IMG/VR virus record: IMGVR_UViG_3300044739_000022
Coordinates: 1 to 45,274 of that record
Length of the DNA: 45,274 nt
Direction: 5' to 3' (one strand)
Origin: a virus
The translations under genes and the position numbers were made by a program. The notes under the pieces were generated by a model, which ran no database searches, was not told the DNA's origin, and was given only the letters and a program-made list of their open reading frames with translations. Below are positions 1 through 7,984 of this stretch, one piece after another; the stretch's first letter is position 1, and each line of letters starts with the position of its first letter.

Positions 1-204
1 CTGCTCCTGGACGGCGGCACGCTCGACCTGGGCATGGTGCGCGACTCCGACCTGAACAAGCGGAACCGCTACCAGACCTTCATCGAGACGTTCGAGGGTG
101 TGGCGTTCACCGGCAAGGAGTCCTTGCGCGTGGTCCTGCCGCTCCGTCCGGACGGCTCTGCCGCTGGCACGAAGGCCGTCCCCACTGGCGGCTGGGACGC
201 CTGA
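1..204 (+). CDS. Major capsid protein, C-terminal fragment (partial)
   Basis: The reading frame is open at the left edge and ends with TGA at 202-204, leaving 67 residues. It contains a DLGMVRDS-type stretch followed by an N-x-Y-x-x-F-x-E-x-FE-G segment and an ES-x-R-V-V-L-P strand. This is the usual end of HK97-fold major capsid proteins of actinophages, which build the icosahedral shell. The position directly before head-tail connector and tail genes supports the call. The N-terminal part, including any E-loop, lies outside the window, so fold assignment rests on the C-terminal pattern and the context. Confidence 0.75.
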   Translation: MLLDGGTLDLGMVRDSDLNKRNRYQTFIETFEGVAFTGKESLRVVLPLRPDGSAAGTKAVPTGGWDA

Positions 205-210
205 TCTCTT

Positions 211-243
211 CCGCCCGGCCCCTCCCCGACGGGGGCCGGGCGG
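211..243 (+). terminator. Hairpin terminator or attenuator after the capsid gene
   Basis: A near-perfect 12-bp GC stem (211-222 with 232-243, loop about 9 nt) starts seven bases after the capsid stop. The T tract is very short (TT), so it may only reduce read-through. That would keep capsid mRNA more abundant than the following genes, a common arrangement in phage structural operons. Confidence 0.6.
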
Positions 244-276
244 TTGATCACTTAGGCGTTCGAGAGGAGACCACAG

Positions 277-1098
277 GTGCCCACGTACTTCGTCGAGACC
301 ACAGCTCCAGCCGCTGCCGCCCAGTCGTCGGCGAACCTGCTCGCGTCCGCCCCGCCGGACAACTCCGGGGACTGGGAGAACGGCCTTTCGTTCATCGGCG
401 AGGGCTGCCCCACGCTGGAGATCTTCGACCCCTGCGAGGAAACGGACACGATGGACGGCACTCCGGGTGCCGTCACGTTCCTGTCCCCGCTCGGGTACCG
501 GCTCACCAGCGAGTGCACCACGCTCGGGGTGGACCTGAAGGAGGCCCTGGCGCGCGTGACTCGGCAGGCCAACGCGGTGGCGTCCTTCGCCCTCGCGCGC
601 GAGCTGGCCGAAGGCGCGGGCACCCAGGCAGCTCCGTTCGACGTGACCGCCACCGGCGAGACGGGCGTGATGAACCCGTACTTCTCCGACGGGAACGCGG
701 AGGTGCTGACCGCCGCCACGTCGCTGCTCCAGGGTGTGGGCCTGCTGGAGCAGGCCGCGCGCGACAAGACGAAGGGCCAGCGGGTCTATCTGCATATCCC
801 GATCGTCATCGCGACCCAGGTCGCGGCGAACCTGTTCAAGGTGGGCAACGAGATCCAGACCGCGACCGGCGCCGTGGTGATCGCGGACGCCGGGTACACC
901 GGCAAGGGTCCGGGCGTGCAGGCGGGAACCTGGGGCTACGCAACGGGTCCTGTCTTCACGCGACTGTCCACAGTGTCCACCATGGGCGACCCGGCCATGA
1001 CCATCGACCGCCGGACCAACCGGCAGCAGGTCTGGGCGGACGCCCTCTTCGTCGCTGGATACGACCCATGTTCCAGCGTCGCGATCAAGTTCCCGTAA
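277..1098 (+). CDS. Phage structural protein, possible second capsid-like subunit
   Basis: The 273-residue product starts at GTG 277 behind a GAGAGGAG ribosome site. It lies between the major capsid gene and the tail/connector genes, so a virion role is likely. Residues about 85-115 form an amphipathic helix. A later segment has a helix (IPIVIATQVAANLF) followed by a beta-rich stretch (GAVVIADAGY) that loosely resembles the order of elements in the HK97 P-domain. No catalytic motif is visible. It could be a pentamer/penton-type capsid paralogue, a decoration or minor capsid protein, or a connector component. I do not recognise the family with certainty. Confidence 0.45.
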   Translation: MPTYFVETTAPAAAAQSSANLLASAPPDNSGDWENGLSFIGEGCPTLEIFDPCEETDTMDGTPGAVTFLSPLGYRLTSECTTLGVDLKEALARVTRQANAVASFALARELAEGAGTQAAPFDVTATGETGVMNPYFSDGNAEVLTAATSLLQGVGLLEQAARDKTKGQRVYLHIPIVIATQVAANLFKVGNEIQTATGAVVIADAGYTGKGPGVQAGTWGYATGPVFTRLSTVSTMGDPAMTIDRRTNRQQVWADALFVAGYDPCSSVAIKFP

Positions 1099-1117
1099 TC
1101 GGCTAGAGGAGAAGGAT

Positions 1118-1783
1118 ATGACCTACGACGGTGCGGGAACGCTGTTCGCCCTCGGGGTGCGCGTCGCGAAGCTGGACGTGGACGGCAAGCCCTCCGTGGG
1201 CACGACGAACGCGTACGTGTCCGACGCCCTGGTGAAGGTGGAGCTGGGCCTGGAGTACGAAGACGCGAAGCAGGTGACCCAGCTCAACGGCTCGGGCGTC
1301 GCGTGCGTCAACTACCAGGCGCCGTACACCCTGAAGCGCGGCTCGATCAAGGGCTTCCAGATCTGCTCCCCGGATCCGAACCTGCTGGCGTTCCTGATCG
1401 GTGGCGACGTGATCAACGACGCCGCCACCACGCCCAACCAGATCGGCTACCGCGCGCCCCAGACCGGCGTGGAGGAGACCCCGAACGGCGTCTCCCTGGA
1501 GTTCTGGACGAAGGCGGTCATCGGCTCCGCGCTGGCCACCAACCTCCCGTACTTCCACTGGGTCGTGCCGCGCGCGTTCCTGATCCCCTCGGGGTCGTGG
1601 CAGCTGAGCGGGGACGCGGCCCTGCTGCCCGAGTTCGACGGCTACAGCACCCAGAATGCCGGGTGGGGCTCGGGGCCGAACGACGACTTCGACTCGCCGT
1701 CGGACCGCGTCTGGCAGTACGTCCGGGAGGCCACCGTGCCCAACCTGGACGCCGGTCTGGTGCCGGTGGTCGCTCAGGTATGA
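1118..1783 (+). CDS. Candidate major tail (tube) protein
   Basis: This 221-residue protein has a clean GGAGAAGG ribosome site before ATG 1118. It is beta-rich and contains a GSALATNLPYFHWVVPRAF segment (about residues 132-150) and a later P-x-F-x-G-Y...GWGSGP region. These resemble major tail or tube proteins of actinophages as I remember them. The position is unusual: tube genes normally lie just before the tail assembly chaperone, but no other tube candidate exists between here and the chaperone. An alternative is another head structural protein. The stop overlaps the next start by four bases. Confidence 0.45.
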   Translation: MTYDGAGTLFALGVRVAKLDVDGKPSVGTTNAYVSDALVKVELGLEYEDAKQVTQLNGSGVACVNYQAPYTLKRGSIKGFQICSPDPNLLAFLIGGDVINDAATTPNQIGYRAPQTGVEETPNGVSLEFWTKAVIGSALATNLPYFHWVVPRAFLIPSGSWQLSGDAALLPEFDGYSTQNAGWGSGPNDDFDSPSDRVWQYVREATVPNLDAGLVPVVAQV

Positions 1784-2640
1784 GCAGCCCGGTCCCGCTT
1801 CCGATTCCGGATGTCCCGCCCGCACAGGCCAGCTCCATCCTGTGCGGGCCGTGGGCGTCCCCGAGCGATGTCCCCGAGAAGTGGCGCCAGCGGGCCAGCT
1901 CGAACCAGTGGCTGGTCATCCTGATGATGGCCTCCGAGCTGCTCTACCAGCTCAGTGGTCACCGGTGGAGGGGCGCTGGCTGCCACGAGCAGGCGGAGAT
2001 CCGGAGCCGGCCGCTGGCCGTCGGGAGCGGGACCTGGCCATTCCAGGACATCGGCGCGTGCGGGTGCTGGTTCCAGGCGCCCGGCCTGAGCTACGCCACG
2101 AACTACGCGGACGCCTGGCTGTTCAACGCGGCATGGCGCGGCGCCCACCCGCGACCGATCGCCGTGGAGCTGGACCCGAGTGCGACCGCCGTCACCGAGG
2201 TGCGCACCGCCGACGGACAGGTGATGGATCCGGGCCGGTACGAACTGCTGGCATCGGGCTGGCTCCAGCGCACCGACGGGAAGGGCTGGTCCGGGTGCGG
2301 TGACGAAGGCCCGACCACGGTCCTGTACGACCGGGGTTACCTGCCGCCCGTCGGCGGGATCTCCGCGTGCGTGACGCTGGCCATTGAGCTGGTGCGCTCC
2401 TGGTGCGGCGAGGCCGGGTGTGCGATCCCGGCGAACGCGAGCACGGTCACGCGGCAGGGCATCACGGTCACCATGGATGTCTCGAAGTTCCTGGAAGAGC
2501 ACCGCACCGGTGTGCCGACCGTGGACATGTGGCTGGAGTCGGTGAACCCCCGCCGGAAGAACGGCACCCGCCCGACCCGGATGGCCAGCGTGTGGAGCCC
2601 GGACCTGCCCACTGCTACGCGGATCGCACCCCCCGCGTAA
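1780..2640 (+). CDS. Head-to-tail adaptor (connector) protein
   Basis: The 286-residue product starts at ATG 1780, overlapping the previous stop (ATGA). Order and character fit the large actinophage head-tail adaptor: an N-terminal helical part around residues 20-65 (KWRQRASSNQWLVILMMASELLYQLSG) resembles the gp6/gp15-type connector helix bundle, followed by a large Cys- and Trp-containing beta region. At the C-terminus comes a V-T-R-Q-G-I-T-V-T-M-D strand, then a basic tail. It would sit under the portal ring. The call is mainly from this helix pattern and gene order. Confidence 0.6.
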   Translation: MSSPVPLPIPDVPPAQASSILCGPWASPSDVPEKWRQRASSNQWLVILMMASELLYQLSGHRWRGAGCHEQAEIRSRPLAVGSGTWPFQDIGACGCWFQAPGLSYATNYADAWLFNAAWRGAHPRPIAVELDPSATAVTEVRTADGQVMDPGRYELLASGWLQRTDGKGWSGCGDEGPTTVLYDRGYLPPVGGISACVTLAIELVRSWCGEAGCAIPANASTVTRQGITVTMDVSKFLEEHRTGVPTVDMWLESVNPRRKNGTRPTRMASVWSPDLPTATRIAPPA

Positions 2641-2645
2641 TGGGG

Positions 2646-2669
2646 TGACATTGGGTTACGCTGGCCGCC
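2646..2669 (+). promoter_or_regulatory. Putative internal promoter with leaderless geometry
   Basis: A TACGCT -10-like box at 2657-2662 lies exactly seven bases before ATG 2670, the same spacing as the other leaderless candidates here. A loose palindrome (CCCC at 2631-2634, GGGG at 2642-2645) lies upstream, but no good -35 is seen. It overlaps the end of the preceding gene region. Weak evidence on its own. Confidence 0.35.
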
Positions 2670-2888
2670 ATGGCAGATGACGACCTGATCAGGGCCCACG
2701 ATCCGTTCTCCGGGCATGAGCCGTCACCCCCGGCCGATGACGCCAGCGAGCCCGAGAAGCCCGCAGAGGCGCCCAAGCAGGAGCCGGAACCGGCCACGAA
2801 GCCCCCCGCGCGCAAGGCTGGCCGGCGCCCGCGTCGCACGCCCAGTTCCAGCGAGGTGGAGAGCACCCGCCGGAGGGCCCGCCGATGA
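2670..2888 (+). CDS. Small disordered Pro/Glu/Lys-rich protein
   Basis: This 72-residue product begins with an acidic stretch, continues with Pro-Glu-Ala-Lys low-complexity sequence (residues 18-48) and ends in a strongly basic tail with many Arg. It is probably disordered. There is no clear ribosome site before ATG 2670, but a TACGCT box seven bases upstream would allow leaderless translation. It overlaps the next gene by four bases (ATGA). The function is unknown; its place among connector genes suggests a minor virion or assembly role. Confidence 0.55.
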   Translation: MADDDLIRAHDPFSGHEPSPPADDASEPEKPAEAPKQEPEPATKPPARKAGRRPRRTPSSSEVESTRRRARR

Positions 2889-3430
2889 AGCCCAGTCAGC
2901 TCCCCATCGAGCCGCCGGACCTGCTCACGTGGGCCCAGGGCGTCATCCCCGCGCTGGTGACGTACTTCGCCCAGCACGACGTGGAGTTGCCAGCACGGCG
3001 CCGCATCGTCCCCGGCCAGCTCCAGCTTGACGCCTGGGATTGCGAGCAGGTGTCCGTGGGCTTCGCCGGGATCACCGACCCGACCCGTCAGGGCACGACC
3101 TCCGGCGCCCCGCGCACCGGCACGCCGTTCTCCGCGATGAAGCGACGCCAGACCGCGTACGGGATCCAGATCGTCCGGTGCGCCGGGTCGTGCGACCAAC
3201 CGACGTGGAGCACGGACACGGACGCCTTCGGTGTGGCCGGGGAGGCCCAGCTACGGGACGCGGCCCTGCTCTCACAGTTCATGGTCAACATGGCCAGCTC
3301 GCCGCCGGACTGGCACCCCAAGGAGATCAACGCCGACGCGGGCGACGTGACGCCGATCGGCCCCGAGGGCGGCATGTACGCGCTGGAGGCGTCGGTGATC
3401 TTCGACCTCATGGCGAGGGTGGCGAACTAG
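2885..3430 (+). CDS. Head-tail connector / neck protein
   Basis: This 181-residue protein is in the slot between head-tail adaptor and the gp10-like protein. The N-terminal helix (residues 10-30) and the following mixed alpha/beta region with a VSVGFAGI strand and a IQIVRCAG strand look like a small neck or tail terminator fold. The stop TAG overlaps the next GTG start. No catalytic motif is seen. Calling it a tail terminator is equally possible. Confidence 0.5.
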   Translation: MKPSQLPIEPPDLLTWAQGVIPALVTYFAQHDVELPARRRIVPGQLQLDAWDCEQVSVGFAGITDPTRQGTTSGAPRTGTPFSAMKRRQTAYGIQIVRCAGSCDQPTWSTDTDAFGVAGEAQLRDAALLSQFMVNMASSPPDWHPKEINADAGDVTPIGPEGGMYALEASVIFDLMARVAN

Positions 3431-3861
3431 TGGCACGAGTGGTGATCACCCAGCGGTCCGGGAAGGTGGACGACGCGGAGTACGCGCGCTTCGTGAACGC
3501 GCCCGACGGCCCGATCCGGCACGAACTTCGTCGCCGGGCGACGCTGGTCCAGCAGTACCAGATCCGCCGGGCGAACCGTCGAACCGGCCGGCTGGTCTCC
3601 ACCTCGCGTAAGCGGGAGACCTCGCGCGGCCCGCTCCGCCCCGCCGTCGAGGTGATCATCGGCAAGGACGGGCTTACGCCGTACCTCGGGTACATCCTGT
3701 TCGGCACGCACGCGCACGTGATCCGGGCGATCCCGAACCGGCCGAACGCGCACCTGCGCTTCATGGCCGGCGGCCAGGTGCGCTTCGCCAAGGAGGTCAT
3801 GCACCCTGGCACGCGGGCGAACAACTTCGTGCGCGACTCGCTCAGGATGGCGCGCGGATGA
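3430..3861 (+). CDS. HK97 gp10-like minor tail / head-closure protein
   Basis: The 143-residue basic protein starts at GTG 3430. It has an early helix with RHELRRRATLVQQYQI and a central beta part (AVEVIIGKDGLTPYLGYILFGTHAH). Both match the layout of HK97 gp10-type proteins, where residues before and after a Y-x-x-x-L-x-x-G-T motif are conserved. These proteins help close the head or terminate the tail tube. It directly precedes the tail assembly chaperone region, as expected. Confidence 0.6.
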   Translation: MARVVITQRSGKVDDAEYARFVNAPDGPIRHELRRRATLVQQYQIRRANRRTGRLVSTSRKRETSRGPLRPAVEVIIGKDGLTPYLGYILFGTHAHVIRAIPNRPNAHLRFMAGGQVRFAKEVMHPGTRANNFVRDSLRMARG

Positions 3862-3971
3862 TCCCGGATCCGGTGGACCAGGTCGTCGCCTCCGGGCTCA
3901 CCGGCCTGGCCGCCGCCTACAGCCTGTACCTGCTGGCCAGCTTCACAATCCACATGATCAAGGAGTGCATC

Positions 3972-4553
3972 ATGCCGAAGACGTACGGCCCGGACACGGT
4001 CCCCGAGGTCCCGAAGATCGAGTTCGACCTTCGGGCGATCCACGAGAACCCGGAGACCAGCGAGAAGACGATCAAGACGCACCACTTCACCGCCGCGCCG
4101 GACCCCGGCGCCGGTGACTTCCACCGGTTCGCGCTCGCCTCCCAGAAGGGCGGCGGGGACCTGCTGATCGTGCTCGGGGACATCATGCCGCGCATGATCG
4201 TCAACGACGACGGCGTCCCGGCCCAGTGGAAGTACAAGGAGCTGCCCGCGAAGGTCGTGCGTAACGAGCTGCCGACCGCGAGCCCGACGGAACTCCAGCG
4301 CACCGGTGAGGGCGCGCTGGTGCTCGGGACGATGGACGACGGTGACCCGGTGCCGCACTTCCGGGGGCCCGACGGCCAGATCTACCCGGAGCCCGACCGG
4401 AAGCGGTTCGAGGAGTTCGAGGCGGGCAGCTCGCGGCGGCGGCTCTACAACCTCATGTTCGAGGATGTGAACGTGAAGGTGCACATGCAGACCGTGGCGG
4501 AGATCATGAAGGACTTGTTCGAGGCAGCGGGAAAAGGCCGTGGGTCCGACTGA
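3972..4553 (+). CDS. Tail assembly chaperone, short (G-like) form
   Basis: The 193-residue form begins at ATG 3972, which has an AAGGAG ribosome site eight bases upstream. The same frame is open back to ATG 3858 and would add 38 residues with a hydrophobic stretch, so the true start is not certain. The protein is acidic and helical near its end. A GGGAAAA slip site sits six codons before its stop. It should bind the tape measure during tail assembly and not be in the finished virion. Function is inferred from position and the frameshift signal. Confidence 0.75.
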   Translation: MPKTYGPDTVPEVPKIEFDLRAIHENPETSEKTIKTHHFTAAPDPGAGDFHRFALASQKGGGDLLIVLGDIMPRMIVNDDGVPAQWKYKELPAKVVRNELPTASPTELQRTGEGALVLGTMDDGDPVPHFRGPDGQIYPEPDRKRFEEFEAGSSRRRLYNLMFEDVNVKVHMQTVAEIMKDLFEAAGKGRGSD

Positions 4554-4822
4554 AGACCCTCCACGCGATCGCTAACGCTACGTACCGGAACTACTACACA
4601 AACGGCAGGCTCGCGCTGGCCGGGATCGGTCCGTGGACACCGCTCGCCGACTGGATGGATGCCGTGTTCGTCATCATCTTGGAGACCGACACGGACCAGA
4701 TCAAGCGGCTGGAAGAACAGCTGGCCGTCGCCGACGCCCAGGTGGATCCGAAGGCCGCGCGGGAGACGTGGGGTGCCACGCCGGAGCAGCAGGGCTTGGG
4801 CGGGCGGCTGATGGAGGGTTGA
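3972..4822 (+). CDS. Tail assembly chaperone, -1 frameshift (GT-like) form
   Basis: A -1 slip at 4529-4535 joins the upstream frame to a downstream frame that runs 4535-4822 and ends in TGA at 4820-4822. The added 95 residues include a helical HAIANATYRNYYTNGRLAL segment and a coiled coil (IKRLEEQLAVADAQ). This downstream frame has no convincing start of its own, as expected for a gpT-like extension. The stop is three bases before the tape measure start. Slip-site class and position match the lambda G/GT rule. Confidence 0.8.
4529..4535 (+). other. Programmed -1 ribosomal frameshift slippery site
   Basis: The heptamer GGGAAAA is read as G GGA AAA in the zero frame and GGG AAA after slipping, the classic X XXY YYZ arrangement. 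It lies 15 bases before the zero-frame stop (4551-4553), just ahead of the tape measure gene. Confidence 0.85.
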
Positions 4823-4825
4823 CAC

Positions 4826-7800
4826 GTGCTGATCGGGGAAGCGTCGATCCGGCTGGACGCCATCGCCGACGACCTGAAGCGCACGATCGACCGGGACATC
4901 AACGACGCGCTGGCCGGGGTCAAGATCGACAACGACCCCCTGGTGAAGATGACCCAGAACCTCCGCAAGGCGGAGCTGGACCTGATCAACGCCGAAGATG
5001 GGCTCAACGCCGCGCACCGGGGCACCATCGAATCGGAAGCCCAGCTGGAGAACCTCCGGCGGAGCGGGACCGCGACCGCGAACCAGGTCAGCACGGCGGA
5101 GCGGAACCTCACCCGGGCGCGCGCGGAGGAGGCGGTGGCCGCCGACAAGGTCACCGCCTCCACCCAGAAGCTGGCCGTTGCGCACGGCACTCTGACGAAG
5201 TCCCAAAAGGACGGCGAGGCCCAGCAGAAGAGCTGGGTTCGCTCGGTGCTCGGGTCCTCTACGGTGATCGACTCCGTGGTCTCGAAGCTGAACATCTTCG
5301 GCCGGCGGAACAAGGACGCCGGTGACGAGAGCACCCGCACCGGCAAGAAGTTCCGTGACTCCGGGATCGACGCCAGCGGCCTGGGCAAGGTGCTGGACGG
5401 CGCACTGGGCGGCGCGCTCAACCTGGTGTCCGGCCAGTTCTCCGCGATGGGCAGCGCGGGCAGCGGCATGTTCTCCCTGCTCACCTCGAAGGCCGTGCTG
5501 CTACCGGCCGCGCTGGCCCCGCTGCTCGGGGTCGTCGGCGGGCTGATCATCGCGCTGCCCGCGCTCGCGGCCGTGGGTGGCGTGGCGCTCGGGGCCATCG
5601 CCCTCGGGATGGACGGGATCAAGCGGGCGTTCAAGCCGCTGTCCGACGACATCGACGCCCTGAAGTCCAAGGTGTCGGCCAGCTTCGAGTCCGCGCTAGC
5701 GCCAGCCGTGGCCAAGATGCCTGCGCTCTTCGGAGCCGCCACGTCGGGGCTCCAGAGCATGGCTACCGCGCTCGGTGGCACGGTCACTCAGCTGACCAAC
5801 ATGCTGACCACCAGCGAGAACCTGACCAAGATCCGGGACCTGTTCAACCAGACGGCCCAGTTCATCCAGGGCATGCAGCCGGGGATCAAGGCCTTCACCC
5901 AGGGGTTCCTCAACCTGGCGTCGGCGGTCGGCCCCCAGCTGAAGGAGCTGGGCTCCGCGCTGGGCTCGATCCTGAGTTCCATCGGTGACGCGTTCAACCG
6001 CCTCCAGACCCTGGGGCTGGTGAAGCCCGCGATCGACGGGCTGGCCCAGGTCTTCCGCTCGATCGGCACGCTGCTCGGGCCGATCCTGGAACTGTTCGGC
6101 CGGCTCGCGGCCACGCTCCAGGGGCCGCTGGCCACGGTGATCACGGCGATCGCGAACGGGCTCAAGGCCGCGATGCCGGGGATCCAGGCGTTCGCCGACG
6201 GGATCGGCAAGGCGCTCACGGCCCTGGCTCCCGCGCTCCAGGCGATCCTCCCGCTGGTCGGCCAGGTGGCCGGCCTGATCGGTGGCGTGCTCGGGACCGC
6301 GATCGCCACGCTGGCCCCGCCGCTGACCACCCTGATCCAGGGGCTGACCTCCGGGCTCGCGCCGGTGCTGCCAGCGATCTCGAAGGCGTTCGTCGACCTG
6401 GGGGCCGCGCTCGGGCCGGTGCTCCAGCAACTCGCCGTCGCCCTGGTGGCCGGGATCAACCAGCTGCTCCCGATCATCCCCCAGCTGCTCGGGGCGATCA
6501 CCCAGCTGGCGCCGATCTTCCTCCAGCTGGTGAGCGCGATCATCCCGCTGATCCCGCCGCTGGTCCAGCTGGCCGCCACCCTGCTGCCGCCGCTGATCCG
6601 GCTGTGGTTGCTGGTCGAGAAGCCCATGCTGAACTTCGCGGTGACCATCGTCAACACGGTGGTGCCCGCGCTGCTCGACCTGATCAACATCGTGCAGAAG
6701 GTCGTCACGGGAGTCGTCAACTTCTTCACCGATTTCGACACGAATGTGGGGAAGATCTGGGGCAATATCGTCAGTTTCTTCAAGGGAATTGGCGACGCCA
6801 TTGGTTCATTCTTCAGTGGAATTGGCGACAAGATCGTCAGCTGGTTCCAGTCCGGTGTGGACTTCCTCGCCGCGCTCCCGGGCAGGGTAGGAGACTTCCT
6901 GGCCTCGCTGCCGGGCATCGTGGGCAACGCCTTGTACCAGGCCGCCGTGGCTATGGGTAACGCCGCGATCCAGGGCGTTGAGTGGGTGCTGGCGGAGATG
7001 ATCGCCCTACCGGTCCAGATCGTCTTCGCCCTGGGCTCCCTGGCCGTCCAGCTCGGGACGTGGATCAACGACGGGTTTCACGCGGCGGTTGACGCGATCA
7101 CGACCGGAATCGCGAACGTGGTCGTGTTCTTCAGCCAGCTCCCCGGCCGGGTGCTTGTGGCCGTAAGCAGCCTGCTCGGCAGTTTCAGCGCCTGGTGGAA
7201 TGGCGTCTGGAATTCGGCGAAGCAGGCCGTGATCACGGGGATCGCGAACGTCGTGGTCTTCTTCAGCCAGCTCCCCGGCCGCGTCCTGGCCGCCGTGGGT
7301 TCCCTCGCGAACCAGCTCTTCAACTGGATGGCCAACGCCTGGAACTCGGCCAAGAACGCGGCCGCCAGCGGCGGTGAGAGCGTGGTCGGCTTCGTGCGCG
7401 GGCTGCCCGGCCGGATCCTGGGCGCCCTGGGCGACTTCGGGAACATGCTCTACAACGCCGGTAAGGCGATAATCCAGGGCTTGATCAACGGCATCAAGAA
7501 CGCGGCGGGCGCGGTCGCCGGTGCCATCGGCGACGTGCTGGCGAAGGCGCGGCGCCTGCTGCCCTTCTCGCCCGCGAAGGAGGGCCCGTTCTCCGGGCGC
7601 GGCTGGGTGCTCTACTCGGGCATGTCGATCCCGCTGGCGATCGCCGACGGGATCCGGCGGATGGCCGGCTCCGCGATCGGGGAGGCCGCCGCCCTCGCGG
7701 CCGCCGTCCAGGCCGAACTCAACCTCACGCCGACGATCGACACATCGGCCCTGAGCGCCACCACGCCGAACGTGCCGAACCTCTCGGGCTCCAGCACCCA

Positions 7801-7984
7801 GCAGGCCACGGCGGCCGCCCAGCTGGCCACGCTCCAGGCGCTGGTGGACTCCCTGGCCGCCCAGGGCAAGACACTCCCGGACGACCTCGCGGCGGCGCTG
7901 GAGAAGCTGCGTGTCGTAGTGTCCGCCGATGAGGTGGCCAGCGGCGTGAAGTCCGTCGACCAGTCGAACGCCCGGAGGCGGTAA
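4826..7984 (+). CDS. Tape measure protein
   Basis: At 1052 residues this is the largest gene in the window. It starts at GTG 4826 with GGAGG nine bases upstream. The N-terminal 130 residues are coiled coil. Residues 220-265 and many later stretches are Ala/Gly/Leu-rich and hydrophobic, with long leucine-proline repeats around 480-590. Around residues 630-690 there is an aromatic Gly-rich membrane-type region, followed by about 44-residue repeats. The last 120 residues are helical. It sets tail length and is ejected during infection. At about 1.5 angstrom per residue it predicts a tail near 150-160 nm, typical for a siphovirus. Confidence 0.93.
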   Translation: MLIGEASIRLDAIADDLKRTIDRDINDALAGVKIDNDPLVKMTQNLRKAELDLINAEDGLNAAHRGTIESEAQLENLRRSGTATANQVSTAERNLTRARAEEAVAADKVTASTQKLAVAHGTLTKSQKDGEAQQKSWVRSVLGSSTVIDSVVSKLNIFGRRNKDAGDESTRTGKKFRDSGIDASGLGKVLDGALGGALNLVSGQFSAMGSAGSGMFSLLTSKAVLLPAALAPLLGVVGGLIIALPALAAVGGVALGAIALGMDGIKRAFKPLSDDIDALKSKVSASFESALAPAVAKMPALFGAATSGLQSMATALGGTVTQLTNMLTTSENLTKIRDLFNQTAQFIQGMQPGIKAFTQGFLNLASAVGPQLKELGSALGSILSSIGDAFNRLQTLGLVKPAIDGLAQVFRSIGTLLGPILELFGRLAATLQGPLATVITAIANGLKAAMPGIQAFADGIGKALTALAPALQAILPLVGQVAGLIGGVLGTAIATLAPPLTTLIQGLTSGLAPVLPAISKAFVDLGAALGPVLQQLAVALVAGINQLLPIIPQLLGAITQLAPIFLQLVSAIIPLIPPLVQLAATLLPPLIRLWLLVEKPMLNFAVTIVNTVVPALLDLINIVQKVVTGVVNFFTDFDTNVGKIWGNIVSFFKGIGDAIGSFFSGIGDKIVSWFQSGVDFLAALPGRVGDFLASLPGIVGNALYQAAVAMGNAAIQGVEWVLAEMIALPVQIVFALGSLAVQLGTWINDGFHAAVDAITTGIANVVVFFSQLPGRVLVAVSSLLGSFSAWWNGVWNSAKQAVITGIANVVVFFSQLPGRVLAAVGSLANQLFNWMANAWNSAKNAAASGGESVVGFVRGLPGRILGALGDFGNMLYNAGKAIIQGLINGIKNAAGAVAGAIGDVLAKARRLLPFSPAKEGPFSGRGWVLYSGMSIPLAIADGIRRMAGSAIGEAAALAAAVQAELNLTPTIDTSALSATTPNVPNLSGSSTQQATAAAQLATLQALVDSLAAQGKTLPDDLAAALEKLRVVVSADEVASGVKSVDQSNARRR
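7109..7450 (+). repeat. Internal 44-residue repeats in the tape measure gene
   Basis: Two nearly identical blocks starting at about 7109 and 7241 (132 bases apart) both encode GIANVVVFFSQLPGRVL. A third, weaker copy near 7375 encodes VVGFVRGLPGRILGAL. The unit length of 44 residues suggests an alpha-helical repeat that can change tail length by duplication. Confidence 0.8.

Noticed and set aside
5788-7068. 426-residue minus-strand open frame opposite the tape measure gene
   Set aside because: It is a shadow of the GC-rich coding strand: Ser/Pro/Ala-rich composition, no ribosome site and no domain pattern.
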